The notes below the pieces were generated by a model. It did not search any database. It was not told where the DNA came from and was given only the letters and a program-made list of their open reading frames with translations. DNA of 64,000 bases from Roseibacterium elongatum DSM 19469. GTDB taxonomy: Bacteria; Pseudomonadota; Alphaproteobacteria; Rhodobacterales; Rhodobacteraceae. Shown one piece after another: positions 39,582 through 55,936 of this stretch (position 1 is its first letter; every line of letters begins with the position of its first letter). The DNA lies in contig NZ_CP004372.1 of the NCBI RefSeq assembly GCF_000590925.1, forward strand, positions 1,469,001-1,533,000, written 5' to 3'. The position numbers and the translations under genes were made by a program.

Positions 39582-39773
39582 ATGGCCAATCCTTTCCAGT
39601 TTCTCCAGCAGACCCGCGCCGAGATCGCCAAGGTCGTCTGGCCGACCCGCCGCGAGGTGCTGGTGACCACCGCCATGGTGTTCCTGATGGCCGTTGTTTT
39701 CGCCATTTTCTTCTTTTTCGTCGATTGGGTGATCCGGCAGGGGTTGGAGTTGATCCTGACGATCTTCGGCTGA
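39582..39773 (+). CDS. secE: Preprotein translocase subunit SecE
   Basis: 63 residues, single-helix alphaproteobacterial form. The amphipathic part QQTRAEIAKVVWPTRREVLVTTAMVF leads into the helix LMAVVFAIFFFFVDWVI. It clamps SecY in the translocon. nusG starts 187 bp downstream; the gap has a weak TTACCC/GGGTAA hairpin but no gene. Confidence 0.95.
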   Translation: MANPFQFLQQTRAEIAKVVWPTRREVLVTTAMVFLMAVVFAIFFFFVDWVIRQGLELILTIFG

Positions 39774-39960
39774 CCGATGCGCCGCCCCCTTGATTTTACC
39801 CGGTCGCAAGGGTAAGGCGCGGTCACTCCCGAAAATTGGCGCGCGTCGGACATGTGATGCGCGCTGTTTTTGTTGGGGGCCTGCCCGGCACGCCCGGGTG
39901 ATGAAATGCAAGTGAACCGGCCCGCATCAGGGTCGGGCGGTCAAGGGGCTGAGACGAGAC

Positions 39961-40494
39961 ATGGCGAAACGGTGGTATTCGGTCAGCGTGCTGTCCAATT
40001 TCGAAAAGCGGGTGGCCGAACAGATCCGCACCGCCGTGGCCGAGAAGGGCCTCGAAGAGGTGATCGAGGAAGTGCTCGTGCCCGAAGAGGAAGTCATCGA
40101 GGTGCGCCGCGGCAAGAAAGTGACCGTGCCGCGCCGCTTCATGCCCGGCTACGTGCTGGTGCGCATGGAAATGACGGACGAAGGGTATCACGCGATCAAC
40201 TCGATCGCCCGCGTGACAGGGTTTCTCGGGCCGCAGGGCCGCCCCATGCCCATGCGCGATGACGAGGTGAACACGATCCTCAACCGCGTTGAAGAAGGCG
40301 AGGCACAACCGCGCTCGACCATCACCTTCGAGGTCGGTGAAAAGGTCAAGGTCAACGAAGGCCCGTTCGAGGATTTCGACGGCATGGTCGAAGAGGTCGA
40401 CGACGACAACCAGCGCCTGAAGGTGACGGTGTCGATCTTTGGTCGCGCCACGCCGGTCGAACTGGAATTCACCCAGGTGTCCAAGCAAATCTGA
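39961..40494 (+). CDS. nusG: Transcription termination/antitermination factor NusG
   Basis: 177 residues. N-terminal NGN domain (KRWYSVSVLSNFEKRVAEQI to PGYVLVRMEM) that clamps RNA polymerase, and a C-terminal KOW domain, FEVGEKVKVNEGPFEDFDGMVEEVD, that meets Rho or S10. Normal length. secE precedes it, and the rplKA operon follows with an inverted GDPD remnant between, which breaks the usual nusG-rplK closeness. Confidence 0.97.
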   Translation: MAKRWYSVSVLSNFEKRVAEQIRTAVAEKGLEEVIEEVLVPEEEVIEVRRGKKVTVPRRFMPGYVLVRMEMTDEGYHAINSIARVTGFLGPQGRPMPMRDDEVNTILNRVEEGEAQPRSTITFEVGEKVKVNEGPFEDFDGMVEEVDDDNQRLKVTVSIFGRATPVELEFTQVSKQI

Positions 40495-40505
40495 CGCTTC
40501 GGGGC

Positions 40506-41410
40506 CTATTCGTCGCGAATGGCCACGACCCGCGCCGGAAGGCTGGTCCAGTAGATATCGGCCCCCGCCGCCAAGGCTTCGCGCCACGGCCCTGCATCGC
40601 CGGTCTCGGCCAGGGCCGTATCCTCTGGACTGTGCCCGGAAACCGACAGGGCGATCCCGTAGACCTCGGCACGGGCCATCAGCTCGGACGTCAGATCTTG
40701 CAGGTGGCGCACATGCGCTGCCAGAAGATGCCCGCCGATCGTGTCGCGCGCCGTCTCGAAGACACTCATGGTATCGGTCATGTCCGACACCCGCGATCGG
40801 TGGATGGCCGCGTAGCCTGCCACGCCCGTCGTTTCGGCGATGTCACGCACGATGTTGGGGTCAACGCTGTAGACGAGCAGATGCCCGGTTTCGCGCGCCG
40901 CCAGCAATGCCACCAACCCCTCGCGATCGAAGGCCTGTAGGTCAGAACGGCCAGCGCGCGACCGTCGATAAGATCCAGCGCCTCCTCGAGGGTCGGGATC
41001 GGGTGCTCGGATGCTGCGCCGTCGACCAGCAGGCTGAGGGCGCGCAAGTCGTCGAGCGTATAGTCCCCGAGGTAATCGCGCCCGCCCCGCGCCGCGCGCG
41101 ACGGGCCGCCTGGGGTCCCCTCGGGGTAGACTGTTTGCACATCGGTCATGCGGTTGAGGTAGGCGTCGTGAAACACGATATGGCGACCGTCGCCAGTGCG
41201 TTGCACATGCAGGTCGATCATGTCGACGCCATGCTCGAGCGCGTGCCGAATGCCTGCCAGGGTGCCCTCCGGAAAGCCGCCGGATACGCTGCGCCAGGCG
41301 GCGATGAGGGGCCGGTTGTCGTCCAGCCGTTCGGCGACGCTCATCTGCGCGAACGCCGGGATGACCGAGCACACCGCCATCGCGATGCAGATCGTAACCC
41401 TGCCGATCAT
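40506..41410 (-). pseudogene. Glycerophosphodiester phosphodiesterase family, frameshifted
   Basis: Starts ATG 41410 with a signal peptide (MIGRVTICIAMAVCSVIPAFA). The first frame covers HALEHGVDMIDLHVQRTGDGRHIVFHD and LDDLRALSLLVDG, the usual GDPD metal-binding part. Near 40938 it becomes nonsense, and the neighbouring frame continues LQAFDREGLVALLAARETG to the stop at 40506. Restoring one G (CTGGACC) joins them into about 301 residues. The usual catalytic histidine of the first motif (AHRG) is replaced (AAWRSVSGG), so even the ancestor may have lost normal activity. Confidence 0.7.
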
Positions 41411-41581
41411 GATGTCCTCCCCCGCGTTTGCCTGTAGCGACGCCTGTCGCGGGCCAAGTCTGCGCCAGTGCGCGCCCGTCGCCTTGATCTTTGTCAAGGA
41501 TCTGTGGGGCGGCCGGAACGGTCCTTGCAATCGACCCGACCGGGATGTAAAGCGCGCGGGTCGTCGATGACGGCATTCCAT

Positions 41582-41623
41582 CGTGGGAGGCGAGGCGGTC
41601 GCGACCGCCGGACCGCAACCACG
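41582..41623 (+). promoter_or_regulatory. Structured rplK leader, candidate L1 autoregulatory site
   Basis: Outer helix CGTGG/CCACG (41582-41586 and 41619-41623), an asymmetric loop with GAGGCGA, and an inner 6-bp hairpin GGCGGT/ACCGCC. This layout resembles the ribosomal protein L1 mRNA site before rplK-rplA. It ends 54 bp before the rplK ATG. Function inferred. Confidence 0.5.
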
Positions 41624-41677
41624 CTAACAAAGGCCGCCTGACGCGTCGGGGGGCTGTTGGACAGAAGGAGAGGCCAT

Positions 41678-42130
41678 ATGGCCAAGAAACTTGCTGGCAC
41701 CATGAAGCTGCAGATCCCTGCAGGTCAAGCCAACCCCTCGCCGCCGGTGGGCCCCGCCCTGGGTCAGCGCGGCATCAACATCATGGAATTCTGCAAGGCG
41801 TTCAACGCCAAGACCCAGGAGATGGAGCAGGGCGCCCCCTGCCCGACCGTGATCACCTATTATCAGGACAAGTCCTTCACCATGGACATCAAGACGCCCC
41901 CGGCGTCCTACTACCTGAAAAAGGCGGCCGGTCTGAAGAACCAGGGCAAGCGCAACCGTCCCCGTGGCGCCGAGAATCCGGGCCGCGAGACCGTGGCAAC
42001 CGTGACCGTCGCCCAGGTGCGCGAGATCGCCGAAGCGAAGATGAAGGACCTCAGCGCGAATGACGTCGAGGCCGCAATGAAGATCATCGTTGGCTCGGCC
42101 AACTCGATGGGTATCGAGGTGAAGGGGTAA
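41678..42130 (+). CDS. rplK: 50S ribosomal protein L11
   Basis: 150 residues from ATG 41678. N-terminal [35 protein letters not shown] is the thiostrepton/L11 core; the C-terminal part carries [18 protein letters not shown] and ends [13 protein letters not shown]. The loop [23 protein letters not shown] is longer than in E. coli, as common in alphaproteobacteria. rplA follows 3 bp after the stop. Confidence 0.97.
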   Translation: MAKKLAGTMKLQIPAGQANPSPPVGPALGQRGINIMEFCKAFNAKTQEMEQGAPCPTVITYYQDKSFTMDIKTPPASYYLKKAAGLKNQGKRNRPRGAENPGRETVATVTVAQVREIAEAKMKDLSANDVEAAMKIIVGSANSMGIEVKG

Positions 42131-42133
42131 ATC

Positions 42134-42835
42134 ATGGGCAAGATTGGAAAGCGTCTCAAGTCCGCCCGCGAAGCCTTCGCCGGCAAGGAAGACATCACCG
42201 TCGAAGAGGCGGTGGACCTGATCAAGGCGAACTCGAACACCAAGTTCGACGAAAGCGTCGAGATCGCGATGAACCTGGGTGTTGACCCGCGTCACGCCGA
42301 CCAGATGGTTCGTGGCACGGTCAACCTGCCCAACGGCACCGGCAAGACCGTGCGCGTTGCCGTGTTCGCCCGTGGCCCCAAGGCCGACGAAGCGAAAGAG
42401 GCCGGGGCCGATATCGTCGGCGCCGAGGACCTGATGGAAACCATCCAGGGCGGCACGATCGACTTCGACCGCTGCATCGCCACCCCCGACATGATGCCGA
42501 TCGTCGGCCGTCTGGGCAAGGTGCTGGGCCCCCGCAACCTGATGCCGAACCCCAAGGTCGGCACCGTGACCATGGACGTCAAAGAGGCCGTCGAGGCGGC
42601 CAAGGGCGGTCAGGTCCAGTTCAAGGCGGAAAAGGCCGGGGTGGTGCATGCCGGTATCGGCAAGGCGTCCTTCGATGCGCCGAAGCTGGCCGAGAACGTG
42701 CGCGCCTTCGTCGATGCGGTGAACAAGGCCAAGCCGTCGGGTGCAAAAGGGGCGTATCTCAAGAAGGTCTCGCTCAGCTCGACCATGGGGCCCGGGGTTT
42801 CGATCGCCCTGGACAGCGCCACCGGCAACGACTGA
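42134..42835 (+). CDS. rplA: 50S ribosomal protein L1
   Basis: 233 residues. Typical motifs: [30 protein letters not shown] [22 protein letters not shown], and the final [14 protein letters not shown]. Binds 23S rRNA at the L1 stalk and probably represses its own mRNA at the leader listed above. A strong terminator follows. Confidence 0.97.
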   Translation: MGKIGKRLKSAREAFAGKEDITVEEAVDLIKANSNTKFDESVEIAMNLGVDPRHADQMVRGTVNLPNGTGKTVRVAVFARGPKADEAKEAGADIVGAEDLMETIQGGTIDFDRCIATPDMMPIVGRLGKVLGPRNLMPNPKVGTVTMDVKEAVEAAKGGQVQFKAEKAGVVHAGIGKASFDAPKLAENVRAFVDAVNKAKPSGAKGAYLKKVSLSSTMGPGVSIALDSATGND

Positions 42836-42860
42836 GTGCAGTCGGAGACGATGTGAATTG

Positions 42861-42888
42861 GGCCGGGCGGCAACGCCCGGCCTTTTTT
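42861..42888 (+). terminator. rplKA terminator
   Basis: A 9-bp stem GGCCGGGCG/CGCCCGGCC with a GCAA loop, followed by TTTTTT, 25 bp past the rplA stop. Confidence 0.85.
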
Positions 42889-42960
42889 CATGGCCCGCGT
42901 TGCTGGGCGCGAGGGGGCTTGGCAAATGGCGTTCTTGGCGATATCCACCCCCTTGCATCG

Positions 42961-42988
42961 GAGCGCGCGATTCGTCACGCGCTCTTTT
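42961..42988 (+). terminator. Second terminator-like hairpin before rplJ
   Basis: Stem GAGCGCG (42961-42967) with CGCGCTC (42978-42984), loop of 10, followed by TTTTGTGTTT. It follows the first terminator by 72 bp. Confidence 0.5.
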
Positions 42989-43180
42989 GTGTTTCGTCCT
43001 AGACGGTGGGTTGAGGTGATAGGACCTCAATAAATCCTGCCCGAGACGGGATCAGACCATTTTGCCGAGGGCTCCCGTCGAGCGCCCGGCGGGGTTGGTT
43101 CCCGTTGTCCACGGACCAAAACCGCCGGAGTGATCCGGTAGACAAGAGCCGGGGGGAAACCCCCAAACTGGAGAAAACCT

Positions 43181-43699
43181 GTGGATAGAGCCCAGAAAGA
43201 GAAAGTGGTCGAGGAACTCGGCCAGATCTTCGAAAGCTCTGGCGTCGTGGTGGTTGCCCACTACGAGGGTCTCACGGTTGCCGAGATGCAGGATCTGCGG
43301 GGTCGCATGCGCGACGCCGGTGGGTCCGTTCGCGTCGCCAAGAACAGGCTCGCCAAGATCGCCCTTGAGGGGACCGATGTCGCCGACATCGCCCAATTTC
43401 TCACGGGCATGACCGTTCTGTCCTATTCGGAAGATCCCGTGGCTGCGGCCAAGGTCGCCGAAGCCTATGCCAAGGATAACGACAAGTTCGAGATCCTGGG
43501 CGGGGCCATGGATGGAAACGTTCTGGACCGCGCCGGTGTTACCGCGGTGTCCAAGCTGCCGTCGCGCGAGGAGCTTATCGCCTCCATCGCCGCCTGCATC
43601 GGGGCACCCGCGTCGAACATCGCCGGGGCCATTGGCGCACCTGCTTCGAATATCGCCTCCATCCTTTCCACCATCGAGGAAAAGGCCGAGGCGGCCTAA
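43181..43699 (+). CDS. rplJ: 50S ribosomal protein L10
   Basis: 172 residues starting at GTG 43181 with GGAG upstream. N-terminal domain: [22 protein letters not shown] and [13 protein letters not shown]; the C-terminal helix, with the repeated IGAPASNIA (about 140-163), holds the L7/L12 dimers. L10 with L12 likely represses this operon by binding its leader. Confidence 0.97.
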   Translation: MDRAQKEKVVEELGQIFESSGVVVVAHYEGLTVAEMQDLRGRMRDAGGSVRVAKNRLAKIALEGTDVADIAQFLTGMTVLSYSEDPVAAAKVAEAYAKDNDKFEILGGAMDGNVLDRAGVTAVSKLPSREELIASIAACIGAPASNIAGAIGAPASNIASILSTIEEKAEAA

Positions 43700-43762
43700 G
43701 GCATCCCGACATCCCCGCATCTTGCGGCGTTGGAACACACACTTACATACGGAATCTGAAAA

Positions 43763-44137
43763 ATGGCTGATCTGAAGAAACTCGCAGAAGAGATCGTCGG
43801 TCTGACCCTCCTGGAAGCCCAGGAACTCAAGACCATCCTCAAGGACGAATACGGCATCGAGCCCGCCGCCGGCGGCGCCGTGATGATGGCTGGTCCCGCC
43901 GAGGGCGGCGCAGACGCCGCCGAAGAGCAGACCGAATTCGACGTCGTTCTGAAGAACGCCGGCGCCCAGAAGATCAACGTGATCAAGGAAGTGCGCGCGA
44001 TCACCGGTCTGGGCCTGAAAGAAGCCAAGGACCTGGTCGAGTCGGGCGGCAAGATCAAGGAAGGCGTCGACAAGGCCGAAGCCGAAGAGATCAAGGGCAA
44101 GCTGGAAGCAGCTGGCGCCGAGGTCGAGCTGGCCTGA
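43763..44137 (+). CDS. rplL: 50S ribosomal protein L7/L12
   Basis: 124 residues. N-terminal dimerisation domain ([26 protein letters not shown]), an Ala/Gly/Glu hinge (residues 38-55) and the factor-binding domain [40 protein letters not shown] 43763; gap to L10 is 63 bp. The 273-bp region to rpoB includes a long hairpin. Confidence 0.98.
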   Translation: MADLKKLAEEIVGLTLLEAQELKTILKDEYGIEPAAGGAVMMAGPAEGGADAAEEQTEFDVVLKNAGAQKINVIKEVRAITGLGLKEAKDLVESGGKIKEGVDKAEAEEIKGKLEAAGAEVELA

Positions 44138-44193
44138 GCCGGACGATAGCGGTGGTGCCGGGGGATGCCCGGCGCCGACCCGCACAAAAAATG

Positions 44194-44224
44194 GGCTGGG
44201 CCCGGGTCTTTCCCGGGTCCAGCC
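44194..44224 (+). ncRNA. Long hairpin between rplL and rpoB
   Basis: GGCTGGGCCCGGG pairs with CCCGGGTCCAGCC (one G-T), loop TCTTT. There is no U-tract on the plus strand, so it looks more like an RNase III or processing site, or a partial attenuator, than a full terminator. Such a hairpin is known in the E. coli rplL-rpoB gap. Confidence 0.45.
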
Positions 44225-44410
44225 GTCCGCGTCTTGGCGAGGGCCCTGCAGGTCAGGGCCTTCCCCAAGGCGGCGAAACAAGAGGTCGGGAGCGTGCCAT
44301 TGGGCGGGCGCGCATGAATGGACCTCGCCCGTCTTGAGGTTTCAGTGCGCCTCCGCCGGTGACCCGACGGCGCGTGGGCGGCACGAGACAACGGAAAGGT
44401 GCGCACGAGC

Positions 44411-48565
<4,155 letters not shown>

Positions 48566-48638
48566 CCGCACGACCCTGTCCGGGGCGGCCCAACGCGGTC
48601 GCCCCCGCCCCTCTGCGCCTGTCTTTTAAGGATTCGAT

Positions 48639-52844
<4,206 letters not shown>

Positions 52845-52865
52845 TCGCCCTGTAGAAGAACCTGG

Positions 52866-52895
52866 AAAACGCCCCGCTTCGCCGGGGCGTTTTTC
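52866..52895 (+). terminator. rpoBC terminator
   Basis: Perfect stem ACGCCCCG/CGGGGCGT (6-nt loop) with four A before and five T after. It ends the rplJL-rpoBC unit and is 19 bp from the end of the convergent sulfotransferase. Confidence 0.9.
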
Positions 52896-52913
52896 GTTTC
52901 GCCCGATTGCGCG

Positions 52914-53675
52914 TCAGTCGAACCGGTGCAGCCGATCGTGATGCAGGACGAAATCCTGTTCATAGAGTTGTTCGACCTTGGTGATCTGGCGGCGCGTCGG
53001 GGTAAACTCCAGTCGCCGCTTGTTTTCGTTCACCCGCTCGGTCCTTGGCCGCTCTGGCAGCGGCAACCCACACAGGTCGTGAATCAGCGCCAGCCCCAGT
53101 TCCATCTGCCGCAGGTCAAAGACATGCGACAGAAGGCAGGTCCCCGCGTCATCCGAAATGTCGGGCCACATGGCGGCCGTATGGGTCGCGAAATGCAGAC
53201 CATGTGGCGCGTCGTTACGATCGCTGGCTCGGACATCCTCGATCTTGCGCAGGTAGCGATCGAACCGGTAGCCGATCGCGGCCTGCCGCAAGGGACGGAA
53301 CGGGATCATCGCACCACGGCTGATTACCCCGCCGCGCCGCCCGGGCTTGTCGAGATAGAAAAAGGCGCTGAGGCATCGGTCCAGCGGGTCGCGGCTGAAG
53401 GCAAAGCGCGGCATGGCCGGCCATTCATCCTTGTACAAGAAATCGCGCGCATACAGCGCGCGCCGGAACTGCCAGCGGCCCAAGGGCACGCGGTAATTGT
53501 TGAGGATGTCGTTCCATTCGCGCGGCGTGCTGTCGGGAAAGTTCTGAATGCGATGCGTTCGGTCCACGGTCACGTAATGCGGGTGCAGACGGGCGCGCGT
53601 CGATTGACCGGCGCTTTTCTTGATATGCAGCCAAAAGAACGGCGGCCGCGCGCTGTCGGTGTCGTTTTGGAACAT
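52914..53675 (-). CDS. Sulfotransferase family protein
   Basis: About 253 residues from ATG 53675 (MFQNDTDSARPPFFWLHIKKSAG); GTG 53732 or ATG 53726 would add about 20 residues. The PAPS 5'-phosphosulfate loop is FFWLHIKKSAGQSTRARL, and the 3'-phosphate motif is PRFAFSRDPLDRCLSAFFYL, as in the carbohydrate sulfotransferase families. It probably sulfates a glycan. Convergent with rpoC; upstream of, and divergent from, acylphosphatase. It may belong functionally to the glycosyltransferase cassette that follows. Confidence 0.75.
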   Translation of the reverse strand: MFQNDTDSARPPFFWLHIKKSAGQSTRARLHPHYVTVDRTHRIQNFPDSTPREWNDILNNYRVPLGRWQFRRALYARDFLYKDEWPAMPRFAFSRDPLDRCLSAFFYLDKPGRRGGVISRGAMIPFRPLRQAAIGYRFDRYLRKIEDVRASDRNDAPHGLHFATHTAAMWPDISDDAGTCLLSHVFDLRQMELGLALIHDLCGLPLPERPRTERVNENKRRLEFTPTRRQITKVEQLYEQDFVLHHDRLHRFD

Positions 53676-53817
53676 GGTCGGACCGTGTCGTTTGCCCGCA
53701 GGGTTTGGCGCGAAGATGCAGAGCATGCCCACCAGAGTCCAGCGTCACACCCTTGCAGCGCTATGCCGGAGGGCCATCTTTGACCCGTGCAAGACGCAGC
53801 TACGGCAAGGAGACACG

Positions 53818-54108
53818 ATGAACACCGAGGTCAAATCGATGATGGTCAGCGTCACCGGCCGCGTGCAGGGTGTGGGCTTCCGCGAATGGACGCGGCGCGA
53901 GGCCACGCGCCGCGGGGTCGTGGGATGGGTCAGAAACGAACGTGACGGCTCGGTTTCGGCCCTGATCGAAGGCGCGCCCGAGGCCGTGGATGCAATGCTG
54001 GCGGCGATGAATTCGGGCCCATTGCGTGCCCGGGTCGATCATCTGAGCGCGATGCCGGGGGCGGAAACCGAAGGCCAGCAGTTCGAGATCACCGAGCCTG
54101 ATTTCTGA
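53818..54108 (+). CDS. acyP: Acylphosphatase
   Basis: 96 residues. Catalytic R22 in GRVQGVGFREW and catalytic N40 in WVRNERDGSV are both present, so it should hydrolyse carboxyl-phosphate bonds. ATG 53818 has AAGGAG at the right spacing. A GGGGGATTCCCCC hairpin follows the stop. 83 bp separate it from the glycosyltransferase. Confidence 0.95.
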   Translation: MNTEVKSMMVSVTGRVQGVGFREWTRREATRRGVVGWVRNERDGSVSALIEGAPEAVDAMLAAMNSGPLRARVDHLSAMPGAETEGQQFEITEPDF

Positions 54109-54191
54109 CCATCAGTCAGGGGGATTCCCCCGCCTCCGTCTTTGCCCTAGGGTCTCGGGCGAGGGGGCTATGGATCAGTGCACGGGGTGAC

Positions 54192-55034
54192 ATGGGCGCC
54201 GAAAACCAGATCGTGGGTGTATGCCGCTTTTCCTACTTGGGCGAAGGGGGCTTCGTCACGCAGAAGGGTGGTTTCGAAAAGGCCCAGCAAGAGCTTTATG
54301 CCATTGCGCGCATGCGCCGCCGCTTTGCGTATTTCGAGAATATCTGCCTGCCCTCGCTGGCCGCCCAAACCGACCCCGATTTTCGCCTTGTCGCCCTGAT
54401 CGGGGACACCATGCCCTATCGCTGGCGCAAGCGGCTCAAAGGGTTGATGGGGGTCTACCCGTTTCTCGAGGTTTGCACGCTCGAGGCGGCGGGGCCGCTC
54501 AACTCGACCCGCCGCGCGTTTCGGCGCGGCGTGGATGGCGAGCCGGATTTCATCACCGGGTTTCGCATCGACGACGACGACGCCGTCGCCATCGACTATA
54601 TCGAACGCACGCGCGCGATTGCCGACAAACTGATTGACCTTGGCTGGGCGGATGCCGAGACCCCCGCTGCCGTGTGTTTTCATCGCGGCGTCTATTGGGA
54701 CATGAACCGCCCCGAGAATGAACGCTTCTACGATTTTTCCGAGAAAGAGCCCCTGGGTCTGGCCAGCGCCATGATCACGACGCTGGACAGCACCGCCAAT
54801 ATCTTTCGGTGGAATCACAGAAAACTGGCGTCGCATGTGCGCTGCTGGATCGACCCCAACGACTACATGTTCGTGCGCACCTTGCATGGACATAACGATA
54901 GCGACCGTTCGATCCCGCCGGGCGCGCGGGCCTTGCCCGACTGGCAGGCCCGCAACCTGTTGCGCAAGCGCTTTGCGCTGGCACCGAAAAAGATCATCCC
55001 CCAGATGGCCGAATTGCAGCAGGAAGCCGAATGA
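54192..55034 (+). CDS. Putative rhamnosyltransferase-like glycosyltransferase, first copy
   Basis: 280 residues, soluble, GT-A-like. N-terminal VGVCRFSYLGEGGF, middle FENICLPSLAAQTDPDFRLVALIGDTMP and the metal-binding acid run FRIDDDDAVAIDYIE (residues 130-145) match the putative rhamnosyl transferase family. Related to the second copy at 55929: both share CRFS, the LP-L-AQTD-DF segment and the DDDDA motif. The stop overlaps the DMT gene start (ATGA), so the three genes are likely one unit. Sugar and acceptor are unknown. Confidence 0.75.
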   Translation: MGAENQIVGVCRFSYLGEGGFVTQKGGFEKAQQELYAIARMRRRFAYFENICLPSLAAQTDPDFRLVALIGDTMPYRWRKRLKGLMGVYPFLEVCTLEAAGPLNSTRRAFRRGVDGEPDFITGFRIDDDDAVAIDYIERTRAIADKLIDLGWADAETPAAVCFHRGVYWDMNRPENERFYDFSEKEPLGLASAMITTLDSTANIFRWNHRKLASHVRCWIDPNDYMFVRTLHGHNDSDRSIPPGARALPDWQARNLLRKRFALAPKKIIPQMAELQQEAE

Positions 55035-55936
55035 CCGACGCCTCGAACCTGCGCGGGGCGCTGTACATGATGGCCAGCATGGCGTCCTTCACCTTGAATG
55101 ATGCCTGCGTCAAGCTGTTGGCCGACGATGTGCCGCTGTTCCAGATCGTGTTCCTGCGCGGGCTTTTGACGACCGCGCTGATGGCGATGACCGTGGCGGC
55201 CTTTGGTCGGCTCAGCTTTCGCATCCCGCGCGGCGATCGGGGGCGGGTGATCTGGCGCACCGTGTTCGAGGTGGCGGCCATGGTGTTCTTTCTGACGGCG
55301 CTGGTGAACATGGCCATAGCCAACGCCACAGCGATCCTGTCGGCCCTGCCGCTGACGGTGACCCTGGCCGCAGCGCTGGTATTCCGCGAACCGTTGGGGT
55401 GGCGTCGCTTGACGGCGGTGGGCGTGGGCTTTGCCGGTGTAATGATGATCGTGCAACCGGGAACGGATGGGTTCAACGCCTACTCGCTGTTTGCCTTGGT
55501 GGCCGTCCTGCTGATCACCGGGCGCGAAATGGCCACGCGCTCCTTCAGCGCCGAGGTCCCCAGCAGCACCGTGGCCGTCATCACGGCGGCCGCGGTCTGT
55601 GTCTTTGGCGGCGTCGCCTCGGCGTTCGAACCGTGGGCGCCGATCGGCTGGCGCGAGGCCGGGCTGATCTCGTTGGCCTCGGTCTTCATCATCGGCGGCT
55701 ATGTCTTTTCCATCCTTGTCATGCGGGTGGGGCAGGTGGGGTTCACGGCCCCGTTCCGATACACCTCGCTCGTCTTCGCGCTCGTGCTGGGGTTGGCCGT
55801 GTTTGGCGAGTGGCCCAATGCCCTGGCCCTTTGCGGGGCGGCGGTCGTGATGGGAACAGGGATCTACACCCTGCTGCGCGAGCGGGCGCTGCGCCGGGCC
55901 GCGCGGCACGAGCGGGACGGGGCGGCGCATGGTTGA
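55031..55936 (+). CDS. DMT superfamily transporter (EamA)
   Basis: 301 residues with about ten helices in two EamA repeats. The first repeat shows MASFTLNDACVKLLADDVPLFQIVFLRGLL; the second ends with SLVFALVLGLAVFGEWPNALALCGAAVVMGTGIY. Overlaps the upstream gene by 4 bp and the downstream gene by 8 bp, so coupling is strong. It may move a sugar-related or polyol metabolite, but EamA substrates vary widely. Confidence 0.9.
   Translation: MTDASNLRGALYMMASMASFTLNDACVKLLADDVPLFQIVFLRGLLTTALMAMTVAAFGRLSFRIPRGDRGRVIWRTVFEVAAMVFFLTALVNMAIANATAILSALPLTVTLAAALVFREPLGWRRLTAVGVGFAGVMMIVQPGTDGFNAYSLFALVAVLLITGREMATRSFSAEVPSSTVAVITAAAVCVFGGVASAFEPWAPIGWREAGLISLASVFIIGGYVFSILVMRVGQVGFTAPFRYTSLVFALVLGLAVFGEWPNALALCGAAVVMGTGIYTLLRERALRRAARHERDGAAHG

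Larger units (their letters stand above)
42836..43180 (+). other. 345-bp leader between rplA and rplJ, no gene
   Basis: No gene supported. Contents: two terminator-like hairpins (42861-42888 and 42961-42988), the palindrome TTGAGGT-N6-ACCTCAA (43011-43030), and then a GC-rich, strongly paired stretch up to the rplJ GTG that probably forms the L10 leader. The promoter for rplJ-rplL-rpoBC should lie here, but I could not place it with confidence. Confidence 0.6.

Noticed and set aside
43600..43670. Repeat of IGAPASNIA in L10 as a possible tandem duplication event
   Set aside because: I believe the motif is common in L10 of this group, so it is not a novelty.
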